A stretch of DNA of 64,000 nt from Streptomyces luteolifulvus (GCF_008806595.1 NZ_VZRB01000002.1:248001-312000); one strand, 5' to 3'; positions 43,159 to 52,554 are shown, counted from the first letter of the stretch. Notes: generated by a model not told the origin, from the sequence alone. A program made the numbers and translations.

Positions 43159-43494
43159 TCAGACAGGCCGGTCCTGCCCCTGAGCGGGACCTGGACCAGG
43201 GTGGGGAGCAGTGCGGCCGCTCAGCAGGAGAATCAGACCCGCGAGCCCTCCGACCAGCCAACTGGCCAGCATCGCCGTCTGGTGGCCGAGTGCCGACGTG
43301 GCCGGGAAGCCGACGAGCGCCGCGGTGACTACGGCAACGGCGGCGCGCCGGAGGCCGGTGCCCTCAGCCCACTCCCTGCGAAGCAGCCCGGAAGGCCGCC
43401 ACGCCATCCACAGCCCGAAGGCGCCGATGATGACCACCGTCACCGCGAGCGGAACGGGCAACTGCGGCAGCCGGTCGGAAGCCCCCGTTGCCAT
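43159..43494 (-). CDS. Small membrane protein, possibly the tail of a larger one
   Basis: 111 residues from ATG 43494. There are two or three hydrophobic segments (LAVTVVIIGAFGLWMAW; AAVAVVTAALVGFP; MLASWLVGGLAGLILLLSG) and a Pro-rich basic end. No ribosome binding site precedes the ATG. The open frame extends upstream to 43713, where a TTGACG/TTGACA promoter-like sequence lies, but those 73 extra residues look non-coding. It may be a truncated gene. The function is unknown. Confidence 0.4.
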   Translation of the reverse strand: MATGASDRLPQLPVPLAVTVVIIGAFGLWMAWRPSGLLRREWAEGTGLRRAAVAVVTAALVGFPATSALGHQTAMLASWLVGGLAGLILLLSGRTAPHPGPGPAQGQDRPV

Positions 43495-43818
43495 GCCGGA
43501 GAAGGGTCTGGGATCCGGGGCTCCAGGGCAGAGGGCGGCCGACTGCCGACCAGGCTTCCCGGCGCACCTGAGGATCAGCGTAGGCGCAGGTCGCCGCACC
43601 CGCCGCCTGGGCGGCCGGCGGTTGAGCCGATCGGGATCTGTGGCGTCGGCTCCATCTCTGTCGTCACCATTGCCGGGTTCCGGCAACGTCACGGAGTCCA
43701 TTGTGCCTATCAATGATCTGTCAAAAACGCGTCAAGGGCAGGTAGGGTTCCCCCCCGGTGTGCCGGGAAGCCTGGTCGGCGAGTAAGGGATCAATCTCTC
43801 TTCGATCTGGGGTCCGTC

Positions 43819-45060
43819 ATGGTGCTCGTAGCGGTGTTCGGTGCCGCGCTGCTGGTGGCGGTGCTGTTGTCAGGTCTGGCGGCACGGACGGTGCTGTCCA
43901 CCTCCTTCCTCTTCCTGGTCGGCGGAGCCCTGGTCAGCGACGGGTTCCTCGGACTGATCCACATCACGCCGGACAGCGAGATCGTCTCCGTGACGGCCGA
44001 TCTGGCGCTGTTCGCGGTGCTGTTCACCGACGGCATGCACGTGTCGCTCCCCAAGCTGCGGGCCAACTGGAAGAACCCCGCCCGTGCCCTCGGTCTGGGC
44101 ATGCCGCTGGCGTTCGTCTTCATGGCCCTGATCACGCACTTCCTGGTGGGCCTGGACTGGACGACCTCGTTCCTGGTCGGAGCGGTCCTGGCGCCGACCG
44201 ACCCGGTGTTCGCCTCGGCCATCGTCGGGCGCAGGGAAGTGCCGGCGAAGCTGCGGCAGTTGCTGAACGTGGAGAGCGGCATCAACGACGGGCTCGCCCT
44301 GCCGGTGGTGCTCATCCTGATCGCAGCCGCGGGTCCCACGTCCGACAGCGCTGAGGCATCGCCGGGGAAGATCGTCCTGGAACTGCTGCTCGGCCTCGTC
44401 TTCGGTGTCGCGCTGCCGCTGCTCGTCAACGCGCTGGTGCGCTTCCGCCTGCTGGGCGCCGAGCCGAAGCTGCAGCCGCTGCTGCCGCTGGCGACCGGGA
44501 TCATCCTGTACGCGGTGTGCCACCTCACCCACGCCAACCCGTACCTTGCGGCGTTCTCGGCGGGCGCGACGCTGGTGCACGTGTCCCCGGAGGCGAAGGA
44601 GTCCTTCGAACCACTGGGCGAGGCGCTGGCGGAGCTGGCGAAGTTCGCGGCGCTCTTGGTGTTCGGCGCGCTGCTGACCCCCCAGCTGTTCGGCGACCTG
44701 TCGTTCGGGGGCTACGTGGCGGTGATCCTGGCGATCGTGCTGATCCGGCCGGCTTCGCTGCTGCTGTCGCTGATCGGCACCAGCCTCTCCCGCAAGGAGA
44801 AGCTGGTGGCGGCCTGGTTCGGCCCGAAGGGCTTCGCCTCGGTGGTCTACGGACTACTGGTGCTGCAGTCCGGCATCCCGCAGGCGGAGGAGGCGTTCAC
44901 GCTGATAGCGGTGTCCATCGCCTTCTCGATCATCGCGCACAGCTCGACGGACGTGCCGATCGCCCGCGCCTTCGACGTCGATGAGCTGGCCGGCATCCCG
45001 GCCGGGCGCGAGGACACCGACGCACAGCCGAAGGAAACCCCCGCCGATGCGCGCACGTGA
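43819..45060 (+). CDS. Cation/proton antiporter (CPA family)
   Basis: 413 residues with about 12 membrane helices. LAPTDPVFASAIVG and LLNVESGINDGLALP are the family motifs; the Asn-Asp pair in SGINDG carries the exchanged cations. WFGPKGFASVVYGLL near the C-terminus is also typical. It would exchange Na+ or K+ for H+ across the cell membrane. The next gene, a CBS-domain protein, starts 14 bases before this stop, and an ArsB/NhaD permease follows, so the three form one operon devoted to ion/pH balance. Confidence 0.9.
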   Translation: MVLVAVFGAALLVAVLLSGLAARTVLSTSFLFLVGGALVSDGFLGLIHITPDSEIVSVTADLALFAVLFTDGMHVSLPKLRANWKNPARALGLGMPLAFVFMALITHFLVGLDWTTSFLVGAVLAPTDPVFASAIVGRREVPAKLRQLLNVESGINDGLALPVVLILIAAAGPTSDSAEASPGKIVLELLLGLVFGVALPLLVNALVRFRLLGAEPKLQPLLPLATGIILYAVCHLTHANPYLAAFSAGATLVHVSPEAKESFEPLGEALAELAKFAALLVFGALLTPQLFGDLSFGGYVAVILAIVLIRPASLLLSLIGTSLSRKEKLVAAWFGPKGFASVVYGLLVLQSGIPQAEEAFTLIAVSIAFSIIAHSSTDVPIARAFDVDELAGIPAGREDTDAQPKETPADART

Positions 45061-45505
45061 TCTGGCCGGCCCTTACCCCACCGTGTCGGCAGACGCCGAC
45101 GCGCTCGACGCGGCCCGCCTGCTCATACAGGAACGGTTGCCCGCACTGCTGGTCCTCGACCGAGACGACCATCCGTACGCAGTCGTGCCGTCAGCTCGCG
45201 TCATCGGCGCCCTGCTGCCCTGGTACATGCGGGAAGGGCCGATTCCCACCACCGTGGTCGACGTTCACTTCGACGAGGAGGCCAGGGAGGGAATGGCCGG
45301 ACGATCGGTGACCGATTGGCTGCCGCGCGGCCGTATCACACCTGCGGTTGTCGGCCCGGACGCTCCGCCTTCGCAGATCGCCGCGCTGATGGCCCGCAAG
45401 GACACCCCGATCGTTGCGGTCGTCGAACGCAACAGTGACAAGGCCACGTTGATCGGCGCGGTCACTGCGACCGCGCTGTTGGAGCACATCATCGGAGGAT
45501 CGTGA
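45047..45505 (+). CDS. CBS-domain protein coupled to antiporter
   Basis: 152 residues with two CBS motifs (about 1-60 and 85-150): MRARDLAGPYPTVSADADALDAARLLIQERLPALLVLD and SQIAALMARKDTPIVAVVE. Such pairs bind adenine nucleotides or c-di-AMP and gate transporters. It overlaps the antiporter gene by 14 bases and its TGA overlaps the GTG of the permease. It is a clear paralogue of the CBS protein at 59311-59787. Confidence 0.9.
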   Translation: MRARDLAGPYPTVSADADALDAARLLIQERLPALLVLDRDDHPYAVVPSARVIGALLPWYMREGPIPTTVVDVHFDEEAREGMAGRSVTDWLPRGRITPAVVGPDAPPSQIAALMARKDTPIVAVVERNSDKATLIGAVTATALLEHIIGGS

Positions 45506-46800
45506 ACGACTGGCACAGCTGGGCAGCCATCGTCGTCTTCGTCGGCGCGTACGCCCTGATCATCAGCGAGAAGATCCACCGCGTCGCCGTGGCGCTGGGC
45601 GGCGCGGCCCTCATGCTGGCGATCGGGGCGACCGACGACAAGTCGGCCTTCTACTCCGAGCACAGTGGCGTCGACTGGAATGTCATCTTCCTGCTGCTGG
45701 GCATGATGATGATCGTCGGTGTGCTTAAGAAGACCGGCATGTTCGAGTACCTGGCGATCTGGTCCGTGAAGCGGGCACGGGCCAAACCCTTCCGGGTCAT
45801 GGCCATGCTCGTCGTGATCACGGCGGTGGCGTCGGCGCTGCTGGACAACGTAACGACCGTGCTGCTCATCGCGCCCGTCACGCTGCTCGTGTGCGAGCGC
45901 CTGGCTCTCCCGGCCGCCCCCTTCCTTATCGCCGAGGTGATGGCCTCGAACATCGGCGGCACCGCGACCCTGGTCGGCGACCCGCCCAACATCATCATCG
46001 CCAGCCGCGCCGGCCTCACGTTCAACGACTTTCTGGTACACCTCGCCCCGATCTCGGCGGTCCTGCTCGTCGTCCTCGTCCTGATGTGCCGGGTGATGTT
46101 CCGCAAGTCCTTCATCTACGACGAGGACCGCGCCGCCGAGATCATGGCGCTGGAGGAACGCGAGGCCATTCGCGATCCCCGGCTCCTCGTCCAGGGCCTG
46201 ATCGTGCTCGCGCTGGTCGTGACGGGCTTCGTCCTGCACCCGGTACTGCACTACGAACCCAGCGTTGTCGCCCTCCTGGGTGCCGGACTGCTCATCGCCG
46301 TCTCCTCGGCGGAGACCGGTGATGTGCTGAAGGAGGTGGAGTGGCCCACGTTGGCCTTCTTCGCTGGCCTGTTCATCATGATCGGCGGTCTGATCGAGAC
46401 TGGCGTGATCGGTGAGATCTCCAAGCAACTGGCCGACGCGATCGGTGACAACGAACTCGGCGGGTCCATGACGCTGTTGGGCGCCTCCGCCATCCTCTCC
46501 GGCATCGTCGACAACATTCCGTACGTCGCCACGATGGCCCCCATCACCAGCGACCTCGTCCAGAACATGGGCGGCGGCAGCGACCACGTCATGTGGTGGG
46601 CCCTCGCCCTCGGTGCCGACCTGGGCGGCAACGCCACCGCCATCGGCGCCAGCGCCAACGTCGTAGTGCTCGGCATCGCCGAACGCAACCGCCAGCCCAT
46701 CTCCTTCTGGCAGTTCACCAAGTACGGCCTGGTCGTCACCGCCGCCACCGTGGCCATCGCCCTCGGCTACGTGTGGCTGCGCTACTTCGCGCTCGCCTGA
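45502..46800 (+). CDS. ArsB/NhaD-family ion permease
   Basis: 432 residues with 10-12 membrane helices. The blocks LDNVTTVLLIAPV and MASNIGGTATLVGDPPNIII in the first half, and SGIVDNIPYVATM and GADLGGNATAIGASANV in the second, are the inverted-repeat motifs of the ion-transporter superfamily (ArsB, NhaD, SLC13-like). The cargo could be Na+/H+, arsenite or a dicarboxylate. With a CPA antiporter and CBS protein in the operon, Na+/H+ exchange is my preferred reading. No ars genes are nearby. GTG with GGAGG. Confidence 0.85.
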   Translation: MNDWHSWAAIVVFVGAYALIISEKIHRVAVALGGAALMLAIGATDDKSAFYSEHSGVDWNVIFLLLGMMMIVGVLKKTGMFEYLAIWSVKRARAKPFRVMAMLVVITAVASALLDNVTTVLLIAPVTLLVCERLALPAAPFLIAEVMASNIGGTATLVGDPPNIIIASRAGLTFNDFLVHLAPISAVLLVVLVLMCRVMFRKSFIYDEDRAAEIMALEEREAIRDPRLLVQGLIVLALVVTGFVLHPVLHYEPSVVALLGAGLLIAVSSAETGDVLKEVEWPTLAFFAGLFIMIGGLIETGVIGEISKQLADAIGDNELGGSMTLLGASAILSGIVDNIPYVATMAPITSDLVQNMGGGSDHVMWWALALGADLGGNATAIGASANVVVLGIAERNRQPISFWQFTKYGLVVTAATVAIALGYVWLRYFALA

Positions 46801-46859
46801 ACGGTCGTCTGGCGGAGCCACCGCGAGAACGGCCGTCTGGTCCGGAAGGAGGTCTGCGC

Positions 46860-47159
46860 ATGGAAACATCGCTGGTGGCGCCCGTGACCGTCGCCGCCAT
46901 GCTGGTCATCCGAACCGCGCTGGTGGAGATGCGCCACCCGGGAAGCGCACGCCGGCAGTGGTGCTTCCTTGCCCGCCGCCATCCGATGACAGCGGGAGCC
47001 ACCGCGGCGGTGCTTCTCTGCGTCGGCGGCTGGCGGGCGGCCGGGATCGCTTCCGTGGCGTGGGCCGTGCTGGCCGGGGCACTCGTCGCCCACGTCGTCC
47101 ACCTGTCCACCGGGCCGGAAGCGGACAAGACGGAGAACCGGAACGGTGGACGTCATTGA
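46860..47159 (+). CDS. Small membrane protein of unknown function
   Basis: 99 residues from ATG 46860, preceded by AAGGAGGT, the best ribosome binding site in the window. Two or three hydrophobic segments (LVAPVTVAAMLVIRTAL; TAGATAAVLLCVGGW; IASVAWAVLAGALVAHVV) alternate with Arg-rich turns. It starts 60 bases after the permease gene and is probably part of the same operon. The function is not recognised. Confidence 0.65.
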   Translation: METSLVAPVTVAAMLVIRTALVEMRHPGSARRQWCFLARRHPMTAGATAAVLLCVGGWRAAGIASVAWAVLAGALVAHVVHLSTGPEADKTENRNGGRH

Positions 47160-47210
47160 ATCGGCGGATCGCGCGGCTGCGCGTGCCTCACTCTGGGAGA
47201 GGTGATCCGG

Positions 47211-47801
47211 GTGGGTCCGACTTCGCGGGCGAACGAGCCTGCCGCCGCTGCGAGGGCACCAACTGAGGTCGTCCTGCTCAACGATGATGGTCGCGTCATT
47301 GGGCGCCTGCGTTTCCGTGCCTGCCCGACGTGCCGTACGGGGCGGATCCTGGACATCTGGGTCTGCGACGACTGGCAACGACAGGGACTGGGACGCGAGC
47401 TCGTTCATTCCTTGCTCGCGCCTCGCCCCGGCTACAGGTGGAGCACCACATTGCAGTCCCGGGACGGACGGGCCTTGTTCCTGGCAATGACCCACGAGAC
47501 CTCTGTCGCGCTGGACCACGACGGCCCCTTGTGCTGCCACCTCATGGGATCGCTCCGGCGATGGTGGCAACGGGTGCTGAATCACTGGTCACCCGGCTGG
47601 ACCCGGTCCCGTGACGAGTCGGTCAGGGCTGCGAGTCCTGCTGGGGAGGGCGATCTTCGAGTCTGCGTTTCGGCTGGCCTCCGTCGGCTCGCTGTCGTCA
47701 GTGCCTCACGTCTCGGTCGTCGAGGCGGCCGATCCCCGCCGCCCCGCCGAGATGGTGGAGGGCTCGAGCGCGGCGCCGCGTGTCACGGATGCTCCGGGTA
47801 G
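47211..47801 (+). CDS. GNAT-family acetyltransferase
   Basis: 196 residues from GTG 47211 with GGGAGAGG upstream; a GTG at 47202 is too close to that site. LLNDDGRVIGRLRFRACPTCRTGRILDIWVCDDWQRQGLGRELVHSLL is the GNAT core; the QRQGLGRE loop binds acetyl-CoA. Only the first about 120 residues look like acetyltransferase. The remaining about 75 are Arg/Gly/Pro-rich with weak codon bias, so the true gene may be truncated or end differently. The substrate is unknown. Confidence 0.7.
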   Translation: MGPTSRANEPAAAARAPTEVVLLNDDGRVIGRLRFRACPTCRTGRILDIWVCDDWQRQGLGRELVHSLLAPRPGYRWSTTLQSRDGRALFLAMTHETSVALDHDGPLCCHLMGSLRRWWQRVLNHWSPGWTRSRDESVRAASPAGEGDLRVCVSAGLRRLAVVSASRLGRRGGRSPPPRRDGGGLERGAACHGCSG

Positions 47802-47924
47802 CGGCCATCTCAATCCGATGCGTGTCCGGGCCAGCGCCGAGCCGTCGGCGTTCCCGCCGGACGAGAACTCCGATCGCCCAGGCCATGAGCACGGCAAGAC
47901 CGCTCAGAGGATCACCACGAGCAT
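47698..47924 (-). pseudogene. Frameshifted small membrane protein
   Basis: A minus-strand ATG (47922-47924) with GGAGGG upstream starts MLVVIL and then hits TGA. In the next frame the hydrophobic stretch continues as SGLAVLMAWAIGVLVRRERRRLGAG and runs to a stop at 47698 with strong GC-rich third positions. Joined, they make a sensible about 73-residue protein with one membrane helix and a basic cytoplasmic tail. A single indel explains the break. The rest of this gap (47802-48167) has nothing else I can support. Confidence 0.35.
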
Positions 47925-48167
47925 CGACACACCCTCCGTTTGCCATGAGCCATGCACCGATGCTGCGGCTTCATCATCTCCGGGTCACGGACCGTTCTCG
48001 GCACATTCGTGCCTAACTGCCTTCCGTAACTCGGCAACCACATACGCGCGCACCGTCGACCAGCCGATGACGACCACGCCGGGGTGCACTCGCTGCGCGA
48101 GGAACGCAAGGCTGGGTACTGGTGGAGTCCCCACAGGATGGCGGGCGACGCAATGCAGGACGCCAGG

Positions 48168-49229
48168 TCACACCTCGTTGTCCGGCCAGCCCAGGAGCCG
48201 GGCGCCGATCACCGCGGTCTGCAGGGTGTAACGGTGGACGGAGTCGGCCGGGTTGGCGCCGGTGAGCTTGTGGATGCGCTCCAGGCGGTAGGTGAAGGCG
48301 CGCACGCTCAGGCTCAGGCGGCGGGCCGCCTCGGCCGCGACGCACCCCGAGTCGAAGTACGCGGTGAGGGTGTCGACGAGCGGCCGGGCGCCGCCGCGCG
48401 CGGACTGCAGGGGGCCCAGCGTATTGCGCACGAGGTCGGCCATGGCCTGCCGGTCGCGGGTCAGTACCGGATAGACGAGGAGGTCGGCGGCGCGCAGCAC
48501 CGGTTCGTCAATGTGCAGCCGATCGGCCAAATCGAGGGCGTTGAGGGCCTCTTCGTAAGAGTGGACAACTCCACCAGCGCCCGGGTGAGGGCGCCCGATG
48601 GCGACCTGGCCTCCATCGGTGGCGGCATACGCCTGTTTGGCGAAGAACGCCAGGACCTCGTCCTGTTCTCCGGGGGCGATACAGACCAGCCGCCCGTCCT
48701 TGGTGGTGAGCAGGATGCGCCGCTCACCGAATCTGCTGATCACAGCGCTCTCCACCTGCCGGGTCGCCGGATGCATGTCCTCCACCGGCTTGCTGCCCTG
48801 GGCGACGGCGACCGCATGGGCTCGGGAGAGGAGCAGCCCGAAGCGTTCGGCCCGCTCGGCCAGGCGCCCGAGGTCGCTACGGCCGTAGAGCAGGTCGTCG
48901 ATGAACTCTCGCCGTACGCCTTCCTCCTGCCGTACGGCCAGCCTCTGCGCCCGTTCATGACCTTCGGCGAAGGCGTCGATCGCCTGCTCGACGACGGCGA
49001 GCACGCGATCGGCTTCCGTGGAGGAGAGGGTGGGCCAGCTCTCCCGGGTCACGGACAGATGCCGGCGGACGAGGCCCCGCAGTCCGAGGCCGGCTTCGGC
49101 GGCGCGCTCTCCCCGAGTGCGCAGCGACTCCAGCTCGTCCCGCGTGAGGCGGCGGCCTGTCACGCACGCCTCGGCCAGTATCTGGGCATACCTCTCCAGA
49201 TACTCGTCGGGTACCTCACGCCCGGTCAC
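48168..49229 (-). CDS. PucR-family transcriptional regulator
   Basis: 353 residues from GTG 49229 with GAGGAGG upstream. The N-terminal about 280 residues include a GGDEF-like fold typical of PucR/CdaR regulators. The C-terminal HTH_30 domain (VDTLTAYFDSGCVAAEAARRLSLSVRAFTYRLERIHKLTG) is characteristic. PucR-type factors often respond to purine or amino-acid status, but here no such target lies next to it. It is the only gene on this strand between an acetyltransferase and a broken yqiJ piece. Confidence 0.9.
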   Translation of the reverse strand: MTGREVPDEYLERYAQILAEACVTGRRLTRDELESLRTRGERAAEAGLGLRGLVRRHLSVTRESWPTLSSTEADRVLAVVEQAIDAFAEGHERAQRLAVRQEEGVRREFIDDLLYGRSDLGRLAERAERFGLLLSRAHAVAVAQGSKPVEDMHPATRQVESAVISRFGERRILLTTKDGRLVCIAPGEQDEVLAFFAKQAYAATDGGQVAIGRPHPGAGGVVHSYEEALNALDLADRLHIDEPVLRAADLLVYPVLTRDRQAMADLVRNTLGPLQSARGGARPLVDTLTAYFDSGCVAAEAARRLSLSVRAFTYRLERIHKLTGANPADSVHRYTLQTAVIGARLLGWPDNEV

Positions 49230-49465
49230 CCGGCCTCCTCTGTTCTTGACGCACTGCTGGCGTATTCCTAACGCACGCCGGACAAGAGTGGCAGACCCCC
49301 CGGCCAGTGAGAGAGCCCGGCATGAAGAGCACATCAAGATTGCCGGTGTCGCTCAATCCAGAATGGGCGGTTTCGTTGCCATGCAGCTCTTGACAGGAGC
49401 ACTGGCGAGTCGATGCCGGACCACGGAAATCCGGCGCCAGTCCTCCCCGGCCGCCTAGGGATCGG

Positions 49466-49595
49466 GTGAGGCAGGTCCTGGAGATCGCCGACGCCGTCGT
49501 CGACTTCCCGCAGTCGCGCTCACCGTCTCGCTCATCGTGGTCACCGGATTCTGGCTGCTGGTTCGGTTGCCGGGTTCCGGGCGTTCTCCTTGGTG
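49466..49595 (+). pseudogene. Broken yqiJ-type N-terminus (first copy)
   Basis: GTG 49466 opens VRQVLEIADAVVDFPQ, and after a one-base shift the second frame gives VALTVSLIVVTGFWLLVRL. Together this matches the first membrane hairpin of YqiJ-type proteins and parallels the intact copy at 56885 (EAIDAAAQFPTVILTSALVVALCFWFLVLL). Everything after about 49595 is gone, cut by the end of the antiporter gene on the other strand. YqiJ normally works with a flotillin. The rest of 49230-49605 has no gene I can support. Confidence 0.55.
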
Positions 49596-49605
49596 TTCCC
49601 GGTCG

Positions 49606-51120
49606 TCAGGAACCCGTCAGTCGGCTGGTCTCCGGGTCGCCGTGCTCGCCGAGCCAGCGGGCGAGCTTGCCGCGTCGGCCGACTGCGCGCAGCCGGCGTT
49701 CGGCGGCCTGCCGCACCTTGGGGGTGGTGATCAGGAGGAGTTCGTCGCCCGCACGCAGCACGGTGTCGGGGCCGGGGACGGTGGTGGCGCCATCGCGGAC
49801 GATGAGGGTGACCGCGGTCGGCGGCGGCAGGCGCAGTTCGAAGATGGCGACGCCGTGCAGGCGTGATCCGGCGGGAATGCTCACGGTGAGCAGGTCGGCG
49901 TCCAGCACGTCCAGTGGGGCGGTCTCCACCTGGATCTCGCGCAGAGCGCCCGGCCTGGTCAGGCGCAGCAACCGGGCGGCGACGGGCAGGCTGGGGCCTT
50001 GGACGATGGTGAAGATGACGACTAGGACGAACACGATGTTCAGCAGGTCCCGGGCGCCGCTGAGACCTTCGACGATGGGGAAGGTGGCGAGCACGATCGG
50101 TACGGCGCCGCGCAGTCCCGCCCAGGAGATGAAGCCCTGCTCGCGCCAGGGGATGCGGAAGGGCAGCAGGCAGGCCAGAACGGATAGAGGCCGGGCGGCC
50201 AGGAGCAGGACCAGGCCGACGGCTACGGCCGGGCCGATCGCGGCGGGCAGTTCGCTGGGGTCCACCAGCAGGCCGAGCATGACGAATAGGCCGATCTGGG
50301 CGAGCCAGCCCACGCCTTCGGCGAAGGAACGGGTGGCGGCTCGGTGCGGCAACTGGGCGTTGCCCAGGACGAGTCCGGCCAGGTAGGCGGCGAGGTAGCC
50401 GCTGGCGTGCGCGGCTCCGGCGGCGGCGAAGGCAACGATGCCGAACCCGACGATGGCCAGCGGGTACAGGCCGGTGGCGGGCAGCGCGATATGCCGCAGG
50501 GCGGCGGCACCCAGGCGCCCGATCGCCAGCCCGAGCACACCGCCGACCACCAGCTCGTAGACGACTTGCCCGGCGATGTGTGCCGGACCGGGCACGTCGG
50601 CCGTACTCAGGACCAAGACCAGGATGACGGCTGGCGCGTCGTTGAAGCCGGACTCGGCCTCCAGCAACCCGGCGACCTTCTGCGGCAGCGGCAGGGACCT
50701 CAGCACGGCGAACACCGCGGCGGCGTCGGTCGACGACACGATCGCGCCGAGCAGCAGCGACAGGTGCCAGTTCATGCCCAGCAACCAGTGCGCGCCGGAC
50801 GCGGTGACCAGTACGGAGACGGCCACCCCCGCAGTGGCCAGCACGCCGGCCGGCAGCAGCAGGCGCCGTACGTCGGCCCACTCCGAAGTCAGACCGCCCT
50901 CGACGAGGATGACGGCCAGGGCCGCCGTTCCCAGGGCCTGCGCCAGCTGGGCGTCGTCGAAGTGGAGGCCGATCACGTCCTCGCCGACGATGACACCGAC
51001 GGCCAGGAACAGCAGCAGGCTGGGGAGGCCGACGCGATGGGCGGTGCGGGCGGCGGCGATGCTGGCGAGGAGAACGGTGCCACCGACGAGCAGGGTCAGG
51101 TAGAGGTCCTGCAATGTCAC
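49606..51120 (-). CDS. K+/H+ antiporter with RCK_C domain (NhaP2/CvrA type)
   Basis: 504 residues. About 12 membrane helices include LEAESGFNDAPAVILVLVL, the CPA1 motif with the Asn-Asp, and LRGAVPIVLATFP near the end. The C-terminal about 90 residues are a soluble TrkA_C/RCK_C domain (EIQVETAPLDVL...VTLIVRDGATTVPGPDTVLRAGDELLLIT). That makes it a K+(Na+)/H+ antiporter gated by a nucleotide ligand; RCK_C domains bind c-di-AMP in several bacteria. The GTG start at 51120 has GGGGCGG upstream. The longer frame upstream of it is non-coding. Confidence 0.88.
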   Translation of the reverse strand: MTLQDLYLTLLVGGTVLLASIAAARTAHRVGLPSLLLFLAVGVIVGEDVIGLHFDDAQLAQALGTAALAVILVEGGLTSEWADVRRLLLPAGVLATAGVAVSVLVTASGAHWLLGMNWHLSLLLGAIVSSTDAAAVFAVLRSLPLPQKVAGLLEAESGFNDAPAVILVLVLSTADVPGPAHIAGQVVYELVVGGVLGLAIGRLGAAALRHIALPATGLYPLAIVGFGIVAFAAAGAAHASGYLAAYLAGLVLGNAQLPHRAATRSFAEGVGWLAQIGLFVMLGLLVDPSELPAAIGPAVAVGLVLLLAARPLSVLACLLPFRIPWREQGFISWAGLRGAVPIVLATFPIVEGLSGARDLLNIVFVLVVIFTIVQGPSLPVAARLLRLTRPGALREIQVETAPLDVLDADLLTVSIPAGSRLHGVAIFELRLPPPTAVTLIVRDGATTVPGPDTVLRAGDELLLITTPKVRQAAERRLRAVGRRGKLARWLGEHGDPETSRLTGS

Positions 51121-51714
51121 AGGGCCGCCCCCACGTCCGGATTGTCCCGCCGGCACCTTGCTGAGCTGTGGTGGCGGACGACTGCCGTACGAACGGGGCG
51201 CCCGCTGCCGAGCGATCCCGGACCTGGTCGCGTCCGCCGGAACCAGGACCGCCGCCATGACTCGGCCGTGCCCCGGACAACGAGAGGCCGCAGGTGCACT
51301 GGCTTGTTCCAGCGCGAACCGGGTCGAGGTCTCTCGTCTCCCGTGCCATGCACGGCACCCGTGCTCGATCCCCCGCGGTTTCCGCAACTCACGGGCCCCT
51401 CCTCTCTGGCAGCCGCTCGATGCGCACCACGCCGACAAGCCCTGCACGGAACACGACCGCGACGGCAGTGCTGACGATCAGGACATAGCAGGCACGTCAC
51501 GGTAACGCGGTGCGGCGGCGTCTCCCGCCACAGCGGGGTGCAACCCCTGCCGAGGACTGGTTGCTGTGGGCAACGGCATGCGGGCCGTTCGGCTGGGCTG
51601 TGAAGCCCAAAGATGTCCGCAGACGGGGCACCGATCGGTCTCGTTCCGCCGCCGGGCAGTTGCGTAGGGTGTCGGAGGTAGCGGGACACCGATCTGACGG
51701 GCCTGGGCGGGGTA
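51121..51714. other. Long intergenic region
   Basis: About 590 bases without a supported gene. A minus-strand stretch (about 51384-51490) reads as a hydrophobic segment in one frame but has no start codon. The promoter of the antiporter must lie near 51120-51250. I see no strong repeats. Confidence 0.4.
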
Positions 51715-52276
51715 TGGCGGACGAGCCGGTTCGGCGGTCCGGGATCGTGGGCTACTGGCTTGCGGTTGAGCTGTTCAGCCCGCAGAAGATCCCGGCCGTC
51801 TCGGTACGTGACCGGGTGTACGCGGTGAGGGCGGACGGTCCCCTCCCCTGGGAGGCGGGACAGGCCCTGCGCTCGGTGCCGCTGGACACCGGCTTCGTGT
51901 GGCAGCACGCGGTCTACGGCGGTGCGTACGCACTCCGCGCGGTCCGCGACACCCTGCTGCCGGTCTTCGGCGAGAGCGAGGAGGACCACGACGGGCGGAT
52001 GGACGGCGAGAGCGCGACCAGCGAGATCACCTTCAAGATCATCTGGAGCGTGTTAGCCCTTGCGGGCTACCTGCTCTCCCTCGACTCGATGGTCAGCCTG
52101 GCCGACTCGGCGCTCTTCCTGCTGTCGGTCTTCAAGTGCTCGGCCTCTACCTACTGGCCCCCGTCGTCAGGCGCGAGCTCAGCTCCTTCCTTGACTTCGT
52201 CCGGAGCCGGGAGGCACGGGCGGCCGTGGGCGGCGTGCATCCCGAGGACGAGCGGGAGTCCGTCAAGCTGGTCTGA
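51715..52276 (+). pseudogene. Chimeric remnant: helicase-family N-terminus joined to another protein's C-terminus
   Basis: ATG 51715 starts MADEPVRRSGIVGYWLAVELFSPQKIP, then WQHAVYGGAYALRAVRDTLLPVFG, which I recognise as the N-terminus of large actinobacterial AAA/DNA2-like helicases. After SEEDHDGRMDGES (about 52010) the sequence changes to ITFKIIWSVLALAGYLLSLDSMVSLADSALFLLSVFK, a membrane-like stretch. A frameshift near 52135 then moves it to LYLLAPVVRRELSSFLDFVRSREARAAVGG ending at 52276. The helicase body is missing. It also carries a TTA codon (leucine, around 52053). A deletion fused two genes and then decayed. Confidence 0.6.
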
Positions 52277-52554
52277 CCTCATTGCCCAGCATGTGGGCCG
52301 CCCCCTGCCACTCCTCGGTACGGGGCGGTTCTGTGCTACGGCTGCGCGATTCTGTGCGCTGCCGTGAACCTCACGTGCGCGATGGGCTCGAAGGCCGCTC
52401 AATTCCGGCAGCCCGCAGAATCCGGCTGTACTTCCCGTACCGGCGCCGGGCGAGTGACAGGCCCAGCGCCCAAAGACCCGCGAAGAACAGCCAGACGGGC
52501 TGCCCGAGAGCTCTGGAAGCCTCACGGCAGTCCCTGGCGACAGCCGAGATGGGC
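52277..52554. other. Gap with a possible remnant membrane peptide
   Basis: On the minus strand, ending at TGA 52371, one frame reads REASRALGQPVWLFFAGLW then ALGLSLARRRYGK: a membrane helix with a basic end. It has no start codon and lies directly after the SPFH stop, so it may be the remnant of a coupled gene. No other feature is seen. Confidence 0.3.

Noticed and set aside
49541..51358. A 605-codon minus-strand frame in the alternative phase of the antiporter
   Set aside because: It is Arg/Pro-rich low-complexity sequence; the antiporter frame beginning at 51120 carries the membrane helices and RCK domain.
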